Part shown: positions 8,707-17,048 of the stretch, piece by piece
Numbering within the stretch: the first letter of the stretch is position 1
How the letters are laid out: every line of letters starts with the position of its first letter
Assembly (NCBI GenBank): GCA_900541865.1
Contig: UQLO01000003.1
Span: 1-64,000, forward strand
Source: an uncultured Porphyromonadaceae bacterium
Lineage (GTDB): Bacteria; Bacteroidota; Bacteroidia; Bacteroidales; Muribaculaceae
DNA: 64,000 nucleotides
Direction: 5' to 3'
The notes under the pieces: generated by a model
Told to the model about the DNA's origin: nothing
Database searches by the model: none
Seen by the model: only the letters and a program-made list of their open reading frames with translations
Position numbers and translations under genes: made by a program

Positions 8707-9528
8707 TCAACGGTGCATTGAGGCGGCGTAGCGGCGGTAGGCGGCGGCCATGCGGGTGTGGTAGCCTCGGTTGGCGTAGCCGGGGCCGTTGTAGAGTTTT
8801 GCGAAAGCGCTCCAGTTTTTGTTGCGCAGGTGTTTGAGCAGTCCGGTGTTGCGGATAAAGTTAGCGAAGAGCACGAGTTGGTCGTACTCGGAGCGGCTGA
8901 CACGGTCCACGAAGTCGTGGTGGCTTTTTGCGCCGGCCAGTTTCCAGTTGAAACCACCGATTTGGAACATACCCCAGAAAGTGGATTCTATGGCGGCAAT
9001 GCTGTCGATTGCCATGGCGCCGTCGAGCCGGACGTAGTGCGCGGCCTGGTGGGAGCCGTAGCGTGGTATGTTCGGGGGCTGGAACACTTCGGGGTGTCGG
9101 CTCGCCTGACCTGCAAGGCTGATGCCCCGGCGGGCGGCGGCACGGCGGAAAAGGCCGGAGTCGAAGTTGATCAGTGGTCGGCCGTCGGTGTGGAAGCCGG
9201 CGCGGGTGTTTCCTGTTTCGATTTCGACGACGGCTTTTATTGCGGCGGCCTCGACACCGAGGCTGTCGGCGATTTCAAAGAAGTCGGCGTCGGTGAGCGG
9301 CCCGGAGTGCGGCAGCTCGATCACGGGGATATAAGCCGAAAAGAGAGTGTCGCCCTCGAAGATATAGAAGTTGCCCTGCATTATTTCGGCCGAGTCAGCC
9401 AGAATCATGGGCGGCTGCGGGCTGTCGGGGAGCAGAGGAGGCGCGCCTTGGCCATGCGCGGCGCCTTTGCCGGCCAAAATGGTCAGCAAAGACGCCGCGG
9501 CGATGGTTATGGCGAAGAGCCGTTTCAA
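8707..9528 (-). CDS. Secreted N-acetylmuramidase-domain protein
   Basis: 273 residues. Residues 1-26 form a signal peptide (MKRLFAITIAAASLLTILAG and a short cleavable tail). The main domain (about 85-270) matches the N-acetylmuramidase family (Pfam 11860): AVVEIETGNTRAGFH contains the likely catalytic glutamate (E102 or E104), followed by PLINFDSGLF, SIESTFWGMFQIGGFNW and YNGPGYANRGYHTRM. It would cleave the glycan of peptidoglycan in the periplasm. Its start codon lies 1 bp after the pepD stop, so both are in one minus operon. Confidence 0.85.
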   Translation of the reverse strand: MKRLFAITIAAASLLTILAGKGAAHGQGAPPLLPDSPQPPMILADSAEIMQGNFYIFEGDTLFSAYIPVIELPHSGPLTDADFFEIADSLGVEAAAIKAVVEIETGNTRAGFHTDGRPLINFDSGLFRRAAARRGISLAGQASRHPEVFQPPNIPRYGSHQAAHYVRLDGAMAIDSIAAIESTFWGMFQIGGFNWKLAGAKSHHDFVDRVSRSEYDQLVLFANFIRNTGLLKHLRNKNWSAFAKLYNGPGYANRGYHTRMAAAYRRYAASMHR

Positions 9529-9529
9529 G

Positions 9530-10987
9530 TTACTTCAGACGGGCAACTTTCTCCAGGGTTCGGGTGAGCTGTCCCCAGAAGCGTTCAACGGCGGGAATGT
9601 GCATGCGTTCGCTGGGCGAATGTACGTCGCGCAGCGTGGGTCCGAAGCTGACCATATCCAGGTGGGGATACTTGGCGCGGAAGAGGCCGCACTCGAGACC
9701 GGCGTGGATAGCCTTGATGGCAGGCTTGACGCCGTAGAGTTCCTCGTAGGCCTCGGATGCGATGTGCATGATTCGGCTGTCCATGTTGGGAGCCCAGCCG
9801 GGATAGCCGTCGCCGTGGCTTACTTCGGCACCGGCGAGGCGGAAGAGGGCTTCGACCTGACGGGCGATGTCCCACTTGCGGCTTTCTACGCTTGAGCGCT
9901 GGCTGGTAGTCACCAGGATTTGGTTTTCGCCCTTCATCTTTACGGAAGCGAGGTTGGTGGATGTTTCCACGAGGCCTTCGAGGTCGCGGCTCATGGATAT
10001 TACGCCGTGGGGAGCGCAGTAGAGCGCTTCCACCAGATGCATGGTGGTTTCGGAGTCGACGGCGTACTCGGGACGGTCTTCGCTGGTGAGCTCGAACTTG
10101 AGGGTGGGTTCGAGACCGGCGTATTCGACTTCGATGTCGGCGACGAACTTATTGAAAGCCACGCGCACCTGCTCCTTGTTGGAGGTGTGGACACCGAATA
10201 CGGCGTGAGCGGCGCGGGGAATGGCGTTGCGGAGGTTGCCGCCGTCGATTTCGGTGAGGCTTATTTCGTGTTCGAGCGAGAGGTTGTAGAGGAAGCGTGC
10301 CAGCAGCTTGTTGGCGTTGGCTCGGCCCAGGTGAATGTCGCCGCCGGAGTGGCCGCCCTGGCCTCCGGAGATGTCGAAGCGGAAGAAGTGGAAGTCGGTG
10401 GGAGCGAAGGAGCGCTTGTAGGTGAACACGCAGGTAGTGTCGACGCCGCCGGCGCAGCCCACGAAAATTTCGGCGTCGTCCTCGGAGTCGAGGTTGAGGA
10501 GGATATCGCCCTCGATCATGCCGTCGCCGAGATTGTTTGCGCCGGTGAGGCCGGTTTCTTCATCGACGGTGAAGAGCGCCTCGACGGGACCGTGGGTGAG
10601 GTCCTTGTCGACCATCACAGCCAGAGCGGCAGCCATGCCGATGCCGTTGTCGGCTCCGAGGGTGGTGCCGTCGGCGCGGAGCCATTCGCCGTCGACGATA
10701 GTCTTGATGGGCTGGTTGTCGAAGTCGAAGTCCTTGTTGTTGCTCTCGCATACCATGTCCATATGAGCCTGCATGACCACGGTGGGAGCACCCTCGCAAC
10801 CGGGAGTGGCGGGTTTGAACATAGCCACGTTGCCGATGGCGTCGGTGCGGACGGTGATGCCGTGCTCAGCGGCGAAGTCCAGGAGGAACTGACGGATTTT
10901 CTCTTCCTTCTTGGAGGGACGGGGGACCTGGGTGATTTTGTCGAAAATCGAGAAAACCAGAGCCGGTTTGAGGTCTTTGATAGTCAT
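9530..10987 (-). CDS. pepD: Aminoacyl-histidine dipeptidase
   Basis: 485 residues, the standard size of M20C dipeptidases. Metal ligands are visible in order: H75 in VMQAHMDMV, D113 in LGADNGIGMAA, and the glutamate pair E143/E144 in VDEETGLTGAN. SFGPTLRDVHSPSERMHI near the C-terminus is the last ligand region. It is a cytoplasmic di-zinc enzyme that splits Xaa-His and other dipeptides. It is co-transcribed with the downstream muramidase gene, tying peptide and wall turnover together. Confidence 0.94.
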   Translation of the reverse strand: MTIKDLKPALVFSIFDKITQVPRPSKKEEKIRQFLLDFAAEHGITVRTDAIGNVAMFKPATPGCEGAPTVVMQAHMDMVCESNNKDFDFDNQPIKTIVDGEWLRADGTTLGADNGIGMAAALAVMVDKDLTHGPVEALFTVDEETGLTGANNLGDGMIEGDILLNLDSEDDAEIFVGCAGGVDTTCVFTYKRSFAPTDFHFFRFDISGGQGGHSGGDIHLGRANANKLLARFLYNLSLEHEISLTEIDGGNLRNAIPRAAHAVFGVHTSNKEQVRVAFNKFVADIEVEYAGLEPTLKFELTSEDRPEYAVDSETTMHLVEALYCAPHGVISMSRDLEGLVETSTNLASVKMKGENQILVTTSQRSSVESRKWDIARQVEALFRLAGAEVSHGDGYPGWAPNMDSRIMHIASEAYEELYGVKPAIKAIHAGLECGLFRAKYPHLDMVSFGPTLRDVHSPSERMHIPAVERFWGQLTRTLEKVARLK

Positions 10988-11146
10988 GGGTAGTATGGTT
11001 GGTTTTTATTGAAAACAAGCCTTGGGGGCCGTTGTTCAAATAATAAAAATGTTTTAGCTAAGAGAAAGAATGTTAAAATACATAGTTTCGGCGCCCTAAA
11101 TTACAAAATAAAATCGAGGTGACGAAAAAAAAGCGCCAAGATTGCT

Positions 11147-11154
11147 TATCTTTG
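11147..11154 (+). promoter_or_regulatory. -7 promoter element for the small membrane protein/OmpH operon
   Basis: TATCTTTG fits the -7 consensus and lies 14 bp before the ATG at 11169; no TTTG is seen at the expected -33 position. Confidence 0.5.
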
Positions 11155-11168
11155 CAGCGTCGAAAGCG

Positions 11169-11363
11169 ATGAAAACCGTTTTACTCACCATAGCACTTGT
11201 CCTGGTGAGCGTTCTGCTCCTGGGAGTGCGGGTGCTTTTTGTCAAAGGCGGCAAGTTCCCCTCCGGCCATGCCGATAGCGCCGCCTTGCGTGCAAAGGGC
11301 GTCCGGTGTGCCCATGGGTGCGACGACAAAGCTTCCGATGTCAATCAATCAGAATCACATTAA
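11169..11363 (+). CDS. Small conserved Bacteroidales membrane protein
   Basis: 64 residues counted from the ATG at 11169. Residues 1-25 form one membrane helix (MKTVLLTIALVLVSVLLLGVRVLF), followed by VKGGKFPSGHADSAALRAKGVRCAHGCD. The helix-FVKGGKFP-GH-x(5)-L-x-KGI/V-x-C pattern is one I recognise as a conserved small hypothetical in Bacteroidales. The cysteines at the end could bind metal or form disulfides. It is 10 bp upstream of the OmpH-like gene and likely co-transcribed. Function unknown. Confidence 0.65.
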   Translation: MKTVLLTIALVLVSVLLLGVRVLFVKGGKFPSGHADSAALRAKGVRCAHGCDDKASDVNQSESH

Positions 11364-11373
11364 CCTTAATATA

Positions 11374-11988
11374 ATGAAACATACCCGCATCGCCGTAAGA
11401 AGCATTTTAATGTGCGCCGTGGCTGCCCTGGCCGCTTCCTGCGCGGAAAAGGAAACCGCCGCGCCCGCTCAGGTGGCCTCCGCCGACACCGAGCTTGCTC
11501 CGGCTTGCCGCATAGCCTATTTCGATGCCGACACCGTTATGCGCTACTATCCTCTGGCCCAGCAGCTCACCGAAGAAGGCCAGCGCATGATGAACCGCTT
11601 CCAGCAGCAGGCTGCCCAGAAGCAGCGCGAGCTGGAAAACCAGGCCGCCAACATTGAGCGCAAACGCCAGAACAACATATACCTCAGCGAGGCTTCCTTC
11701 AACCACGACGTTCAGGAGCTTCAGAACGCGCAGGCACAGGCAGAACGCGTGCTCAACGCCCAGCAGAATCAAATTCAGGTCACCATTGCCGAAAGCCAGC
11801 AGCGCCTCAACGACTCCATCACCGCCGCCGCCCGCTTCCTGGCCGACCAGCTCGGCTACGACGCCGTGTTCATCAAAGACAACGGAATCTACTTCCGCCC
11901 CAGCCTGGACATCACCCAGCAGATGATCACCGTGCTCAACAACGGCGCCGCCTCCGCTGCTGCCCCCGAAGCTGCTCCGGCCCAATAA
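11374..11988 (+). CDS. OmpH/Skp-family lipoprotein
   Basis: 204 residues from the ATG at 11374. A lipoprotein signal ends in the lipobox ALAASC. After a short linker comes IAYFDADTVMRYYPLAQQL, the typical start of the OmpH/Skp fold, then a long charged coiled coil (about 70-150, rich in Q, E, R) and a C-terminal strand region FLADQLGYDAVFIKDNGIYF. Skp-like proteins are periplasmic chaperones holding unfolded outer-membrane proteins; this one is membrane-anchored. It follows the small membrane protein gene in one operon. Confidence 0.85.
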   Translation: MKHTRIAVRSILMCAVAALAASCAEKETAAPAQVASADTELAPACRIAYFDADTVMRYYPLAQQLTEEGQRMMNRFQQQAAQKQRELENQAANIERKRQNNIYLSEASFNHDVQELQNAQAQAERVLNAQQNQIQVTIAESQQRLNDSITAAARFLADQLGYDAVFIKDNGIYFRPSLDITQQMITVLNNGAASAAAPEAAPAQ

Positions 11989-12052
11989 AACAAATCCGCA
12001 TCACCTTATACTCGCAGGGACGCACTTCAGTGCGCCCCTTGCGTTGCTTATG

Positions 12053-12177
12053 TATAATTGATAATTGATAATGGGTAATTGATAATTGGGGGCCGGCGGC
12101 AAACGACACACAATCAATTATCAATTATCAATTATCCATTATCAATTATCAATTATCCATTATTCATTATCAATTAT
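12053..12177. repeat. AT-rich long inverted repeat (ATTGATAATTG type)
   Basis: The left arm is built of ATTGATAATT units (12053-12088) and the right arm of AATTATCAATT and AATTATCCATT units (12113-12177), separated by a GC-rich spacer. The arms can pair into a long imperfect hairpin. Such units are common intergenic repeats in Bacteroidales. Confidence 0.7.
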
Positions 12178-12184
12178 AAAAAAG

Positions 12185-12215
12185 TTTGGGGATTGGGAAT
12201 AAATGTGTAATTTTG
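12185..12215 (+). promoter_or_regulatory. Promoter of the secreted propeller gene
   Basis: TTTG (12185-12188), 19 bp, TAATTTTG (12208-12215), just after the AT-rich repeat; leader about 90 nt. Confidence 0.75.
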
Positions 12216-12310
12216 CGGTGACGGCGCCTTGACATGCACAATTACCTTGCCACCCCTTCCGTCGCAGACCTCGAATCTCACACAATCCTAATAACTAACT
12301 TATAATTACC

Positions 12311-13216
12311 ATGAAAAAAACCATTTGCGCAGTAATCGCACTCAGTGCGGCGACAATGGGCTTCGCGACCTTACCTCAGGCTGCTTCCATCGACCGGGTG
12401 ACTCTTCCCGGCGGTGTTGCCGTGGGTATGGCAGCCCTCAGCCCCGACGGCTCCTACGCCGTTGTCTCGCCGCTGTCGGGCCAAGGCCTTCAGCGTCTTG
12501 ACCTGTCCACGGGCCGCATGAACACTATTTCGGCCACGGCTTCGCCGCTGATGCTGGAATTCACCGCCGACGGCTCCAACGTGCTCTACCGCGAAAGTTC
12601 CTACGATTCCGACCACCGCCGCTACGTATCGCTCAAGGCATACAACGTTGCCGACGGCCGCACCACCACCGTTGTCGAGGCCTCACGCAATCTGCAGGGC
12701 TTCAGCGCAGCGGGCAATACGGCAGTCGCCGTCGAAAACGGCCGCATGCGCAGCCGCGCTCTGGGCGCCGAAGCGGCAGCCGCTCCCCGCGCCGCTCTTT
12801 CGATCGACCGCGGTCGCCTGTGCGTGAGCGTCGACGGCACCACGGCCGCCATCGCTCCCCTCGGCGAGGCGTGCAACAGCTACCTGTGGCCCTCGCTGTC
12901 GCCCGACGGCAGCCGCATCGTGGCTTTCGGTGTCGGCACGGGTGCCTTCACCTGCAATCTCGACGGCAGCGACGTTCGCCTTCTGGGCATGTACCGCGCC
13001 CCGCGCTGGCTCGACAACAGCACCATCGTAGCCATGGACGACCATGACAACGGCATAGTCACCACCGCCTCCACCATCATGGCCCTTGCCGCCGACGGCA
13101 GCGAGCGCGCCGCCCTCACCGGTAGCGACGTTGTGGCCGTCTTCCCCACGGCAGCCGCCGGCAAAGTTGCCTTCACCACTCCCGAAGGTCAGCTATATAT
13201 CATAACCCTCAAATAA
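12311..13216 (+). CDS. Secreted TolB-like beta-propeller protein
   Basis: 301 residues with a signal peptide (MKKTICAVIALSAATMGFA). The rest shows repeated WD/PD40-like strands: ALSPDGSYAVVSPL, LEFTADGSNVLYRES, PSLSPDGSRIVAFG, TIMALAADGSERAAL. This pattern matches the PD40 repeats of TolB-type six-bladed propellers but without the TolB N-terminal domain. It lies 14 bp upstream of the large amidase gene and is probably co-transcribed, so it may be a periplasmic partner in wall or surface handling. The specific role is unknown. Confidence 0.7.
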   Translation: MKKTICAVIALSAATMGFATLPQAASIDRVTLPGGVAVGMAALSPDGSYAVVSPLSGQGLQRLDLSTGRMNTISATASPLMLEFTADGSNVLYRESSYDSDHRRYVSLKAYNVADGRTTTVVEASRNLQGFSAAGNTAVAVENGRMRSRALGAEAAAAPRAALSIDRGRLCVSVDGTTAAIAPLGEACNSYLWPSLSPDGSRIVAFGVGTGAFTCNLDGSDVRLLGMYRAPRWLDNSTIVAMDDHDNGIVTTASTIMALAADGSERAALTGSDVVAVFPTAAAGKVAFTTPEGQLYIITLK

Positions 13217-13230
13217 GTCGCATACCCGTC

Positions 13231-16200
13231 ATGAAAGCTAAACACATACTTCTGGCTGTTGCGGCTCTTACCATGTCCGCAACCACCCTGCAGGCCAAAG
13301 ACCTTCAGGACTACCGCATATATATCAATCCCGGCCACGGCGGCTGGGACGGCGGCGACCGCCATATGGGAACCGTCAAGCACGGTCCGGCCACCTATCT
13401 GGACACCTGCGGTTTCTTCGAGACCAACACCAACCTCTGGAAAGGCCTGGCCACCGTGAACCGCCTTGCCGAGTACGGCTTCAAGTTCGACCCCACGCTC
13501 AACCCCTTCCCGGCCGACTTCGTGGGCTACCGGTGCAACGACAACCTTCACGACATCCAGACCAACGGCGACCCCAACTTCCGCTACGGCGCCGCCCGCG
13601 ACATGTCGCAGGGCCTGGTGATGAGCCACGTCAAAAACGGTCTGAGCCGCAACATCAACGAGATTGCCATCGAGGTGGAGGCCAACAACTTCGACCTCTT
13701 CCTCTCGATCCACTCCAACGCCGCCTCCGAGGGCGCCTCGACCAACTACCCGGCCATGTTCGTGCGCGGCGAGAATAAAACCGAAAGCGTACCCGGCTCG
13801 TGCGACATGGCGCGCACCATCTGGCCCTATGCCTTCGCCAACACCCACGCCCAGTGGTCGAACTACTCGATGACCAATCCCGGCCTCTACTACGACATCG
13901 ACTTCTGGAGCGGCGACTACGCTCTTACCGACCACGGAAACGGCAATATCGTCAAGGGCTACTACGCCGTTCTGCGCCACAACGTGCCCGGTTTCCTGAT
14001 GGAGGGCTACTTCCACACCTACCAGCCGGCCCGTCACCGCGCCATGAACCAGGACGTGTGCCGCATCGAAGGCGAAGCCTACGCCCGCGGTATCGCCGAA
14101 TACCTCAACGTGCCCCGCGAGGCTACCGGCGACATCTACGGTATCGTTCGCGACATGCACGAGAAGTTCCGCCACACCTTCTACACCGCTCCCAGCAACA
14201 GCCCGGACGCCTACCTGCCCATCAACAACGCCAACATCACCCTTCTGGATGCCGCCGGCAACACCGTGGCCACCTATACGACCGACGATGAGTACAACGG
14301 CGCCTTCGTGTTCCGCAACCTCCAGCCGGGCTCCTACACCATCAAGGTCAGCGCCGATGAGTACAAGGACGCCGACGCAAGCTACTGCGGACCCTTCGAG
14401 GTGACGGCAGCCACCACGCTCTTCCCCTGCGTGCAGCTCGAAAAGACCAATTATGAGCCGCCCACGGCAGCCGCCGCCGACTATGAGGACGAAATCACCT
14501 CACCGGCCATCAATGCCGCCGACTCCTACGTCTTCACCCAGGCCATCGCCGACCGGGCCGTTCCGGAATTGGAGGGCAAAACCGTGAAGCGCTTCATCGC
14601 CAAGGGCAAGAACCTCTATGTTCTGGCCCACGACGCCCAGGGCGAACCCTACATATATGTATTCGACGCCACTACGCTGGCCAAGCTGGCCGAGGTCAGC
14701 ACCGCCGGCACCGAGGGCACCGTCAACCGCCTGGCCGACATCCAGCTCACCGCCGACGGCGTGCTGGTAGGCTCTGCTTCGCAGCTCAACTTCATCAGCC
14801 GCGATTATGTTGAAGAAGGCGAGACCTACGGCGAATGTAACTTCTACAAGTGGGCCAAGGGCGACAACGGCCTTCCCGCCGGCGACCCCGAAAAATGGTT
14901 CGGCACCACGGCCACAGCAAACTTCTTCCGCGCCGTGACGGGCTTCACCTTCGCCTACACCGGCACTCTCGACGAGGGCAAAATCTACCTTCCCTCCTAC
15001 TCCACCTACTATGAGCGCAAGGTTTGGCTCAACGTGCTCGACATCATCGATGGCGAGTTCTACGGCTCGCGCTTCGTCAACCAGACCCGCGACCATATGA
15101 ATATGGACGAGCTCGGCGACGACGTCACCGCGACGGTATCGCCTCTTAACAGCGAGTCGTTCATCGTCAACAGCTCCAACGTTGCTCCGATGCAGTTCAG
15201 CGGTGTTGACTACAACCTCGAAAGCACCGCCGCCGACAATCACGCCGCCCACGAAGGCTACTTCAAGTTTGCCGGCACCTCCCTGATGGCCGCCACCAGC
15301 CTCGAGTCCGACGGCGCCCACACCGGCGTGGTACTCCACAACGTAAGCGCCGGCCTGAACGCCATGCGCCCGGTAGAGACCACCAACACGGCCATCGAAG
15401 CCGGGCAGTACGCTTCGGCAGCCACCGCCGGCCGCACCGTTGTTGAATACGACGCCGATGAGAACATAGCCTCGGCCGACATCGACCTCTACGTGCTTCG
15501 CGGCAACAAGCTGAGCCGCTTCACCACCGCCGGCGTCGACCAGCCCGCCGTTCGCGGCCACTATGCCTATGGCCTGACCCAAAGCCTCGAAAACGAGGTA
15601 TACACCCTCGGCTTCAGCCTCACCGGCGAGGCCGACGCCACCGTCGGTCTGCGCAACGCCGAAGGCGAAACCATCGACATTGCCACCGGCCGCTTCGACA
15701 AGGGCGCAAACAGCGTCACCATAGCCGCCGCCGACATTCCCGAGGGCGACTACAACTGGCAGGTGACCGTAGAGAACCCGACCGTTCCCGGCGTGGCCAC
15801 CATCTACAACTCCGGCATCGTATCCAGCGGCGTAGCCATCGACCGCAACCCCGAAAGCGACCTCTTCGGCAACGTCTACGTATCGCGCAAAGACGTTCGC
15901 CAGATCGAAGCCTTCACCCCCGACTTCGAGCCTCTGGAAGGCACTCCCTTCATGAAGGGCCAGTGGGATACCTCTGTGGGCGCTTCTCCGTGGCGACTGG
16001 CCGTGCTCCCCACCGGCAAGCTCCTCATCAGCGACTGGGGCGACGTTCAGGGCGGCCTCTACCTCTTCAACCCTGCCGAGCCCTCCCAGCCCCGCACCAA
16101 CTTCTTTGCCGGCACCGTGCGCCCTACCAGCGGCGAATGGACCTACAACGGCGCCGTCATCGGCGGTTCCACCTCCGGTATGGCCGTTGTCGGCTCCGGC

Positions 16201-16959
16201 GAGGAAACCCGTCTGATTTCCTTCCAGGAAGACTGGCCCAGCGACTATCAGCTCAACCTTGTCTACTACAACATCGGCACCCGCGACCAGATTACCGAGC
16301 AGCCTGTGCAGCCCGATGAATTCAAGAACGTTTCCGGCGTGCTCCGAAACGGCAATGTCGACGTGATTGTCCGCGAGCAGGGCATGCTCCTGGGCCAGGT
16401 ACGCGGCAGCGGCAACAACACCAAGGGCGTTCCCTCCTTCGTTGTCACCGACCCCGCCGGCGAGGTGCTCTTCAACTCCGGCAGCGACATGGCCGACCTG
16501 ACCGGCTCCACCGGCCTGTTCGCCCTCAACGACGACGCCTCGCTGCTTCTGGTTCAGGACGACGGCAACTACATCCACGTTTGCGCCGTAGAGTGGGAGC
16601 CTGAGTTCACCCTCACCGAGCTCTACAAGTTCAACGTCCTTGAGGACGGCGGCAGCGACACCAACACCTACCAGGGCGCATTCGACCCCGCCGGCAACTT
16701 CTACGTGGCCAACCGCTCGTCGATGCGCGTGTTCTCCCTGCCCCGCAAGGCTTCGCAGACCGTGACCCCCGCCAAGGCCTCCATGGTAATCAAGGGTTCG
16801 CAGTCCGGAATCAACGACATCACCGTCGACGCTGAAGCCGCCGAAGGCCCCGTGCAGTACTTCAACCTTCAGGGCATCGAAGTATCGGCCGACAATCTCA
16901 GCAGCGGCGTCTACATCCGCCGCTGCGGCAACACCGCCACCAAGGTAGTGGTGCGATAA
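13231..16959 (+). CDS. Large secreted amidase-domain protein with T9SS-type tail
   Basis: 1242 residues. Signal peptide 1-22; Amidase_3 domain about 28-290 with the zinc ligands in place: H36 (INPGHGG), E64 (GFFETNTNL) and H161 (SIHSNA), and the catalytic glutamate E258 in FLMEGYFH. Residues about 305-395 form a carboxypeptidase-regulatory-like Ig fold (LLDAAGNTVATYTTDDEYNGAF). About 420-1180 is a long propeller-like region. The last 60 residues (VQYFNLQGIEVSADNLSSGVYIRR) are a type IX secretion sorting domain. It would cleave the MurNAc-L-Ala bond of peptidoglycan outside the cell; the target (own or foreign wall) is not evident. Confidence 0.82.
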   Translation: MKAKHILLAVAALTMSATTLQAKDLQDYRIYINPGHGGWDGGDRHMGTVKHGPATYLDTCGFFETNTNLWKGLATVNRLAEYGFKFDPTLNPFPADFVGYRCNDNLHDIQTNGDPNFRYGAARDMSQGLVMSHVKNGLSRNINEIAIEVEANNFDLFLSIHSNAASEGASTNYPAMFVRGENKTESVPGSCDMARTIWPYAFANTHAQWSNYSMTNPGLYYDIDFWSGDYALTDHGNGNIVKGYYAVLRHNVPGFLMEGYFHTYQPARHRAMNQDVCRIEGEAYARGIAEYLNVPREATGDIYGIVRDMHEKFRHTFYTAPSNSPDAYLPINNANITLLDAAGNTVATYTTDDEYNGAFVFRNLQPGSYTIKVSADEYKDADASYCGPFEVTAATTLFPCVQLEKTNYEPPTAAAADYEDEITSPAINAADSYVFTQAIADRAVPELEGKTVKRFIAKGKNLYVLAHDAQGEPYIYVFDATTLAKLAEVSTAGTEGTVNRLADIQLTADGVLVGSASQLNFISRDYVEEGETYGECNFYKWAKGDNGLPAGDPEKWFGTTATANFFRAVTGFTFAYTGTLDEGKIYLPSYSTYYERKVWLNVLDIIDGEFYGSRFVNQTRDHMNMDELGDDVTATVSPLNSESFIVNSSNVAPMQFSGVDYNLESTAADNHAAHEGYFKFAGTSLMAATSLESDGAHTGVVLHNVSAGLNAMRPVETTNTAIEAGQYASAATAGRTVVEYDADENIASADIDLYVLRGNKLSRFTTAGVDQPAVRGHYAYGLTQSLENEVYTLGFSLTGEADATVGLRNAEGETIDIATGRFDKGANSVTIAAADIPEGDYNWQVTVENPTVPGVATIYNSGIVSSGVAIDRNPESDLFGNVYVSRKDVRQIEAFTPDFEPLEGTPFMKGQWDTSVGASPWRLAVLPTGKLLISDWGDVQGGLYLFNPAEPSQPRTNFFAGTVRPTSGEWTYNGAVIGGSTSGMAVVGSGEETRLISFQEDWPSDYQLNLVYYNIGTRDQITEQPVQPDEFKNVSGVLRNGNVDVIVREQGMLLGQVRGSGNNTKGVPSFVVTDPAGEVLFNSGSDMADLTGSTGLFALNDDASLLLVQDDGNYIHVCAVEWEPEFTLTELYKFNVLEDGGSDTNTYQGAFDPAGNFYVANRSSMRVFSLPRKASQTVTPAKASMVIKGSQSGINDITVDAEAAEGPVQYFNLQGIEVSADNLSSGVYIRRCGNTATKVVVR

Positions 16960-16976
16960 CCACAACTAACCAAACA

Positions 16977-17011
16977 AAAGCGGCGCGCCAACCCGGCGCG
17001 CCGCTTTTTTT
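16977..17011. terminator. Bidirectional intrinsic terminator
   Basis: An 11-bp GC stem (AGCGGCGCGCC/GGCGCGCCGCT) with a 5-nt loop, flanked by A4 on the left and T7 on the right, between convergent genes. It should work for both. Confidence 0.92.
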
Positions 17012-17048
17012 GGTATGAAAGGCTTGTAAAGCCTCCGGTGTTAGAGAA

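Noticed and set aside
14500..16965. 821-codon antisense frame inside the amidase gene, and similar long antisense frames elsewhere (for example 1793-2941, 20547-22934)
   Set aside because: Products of high GC and biased third positions of the true genes; the opposite strand has clear domains.
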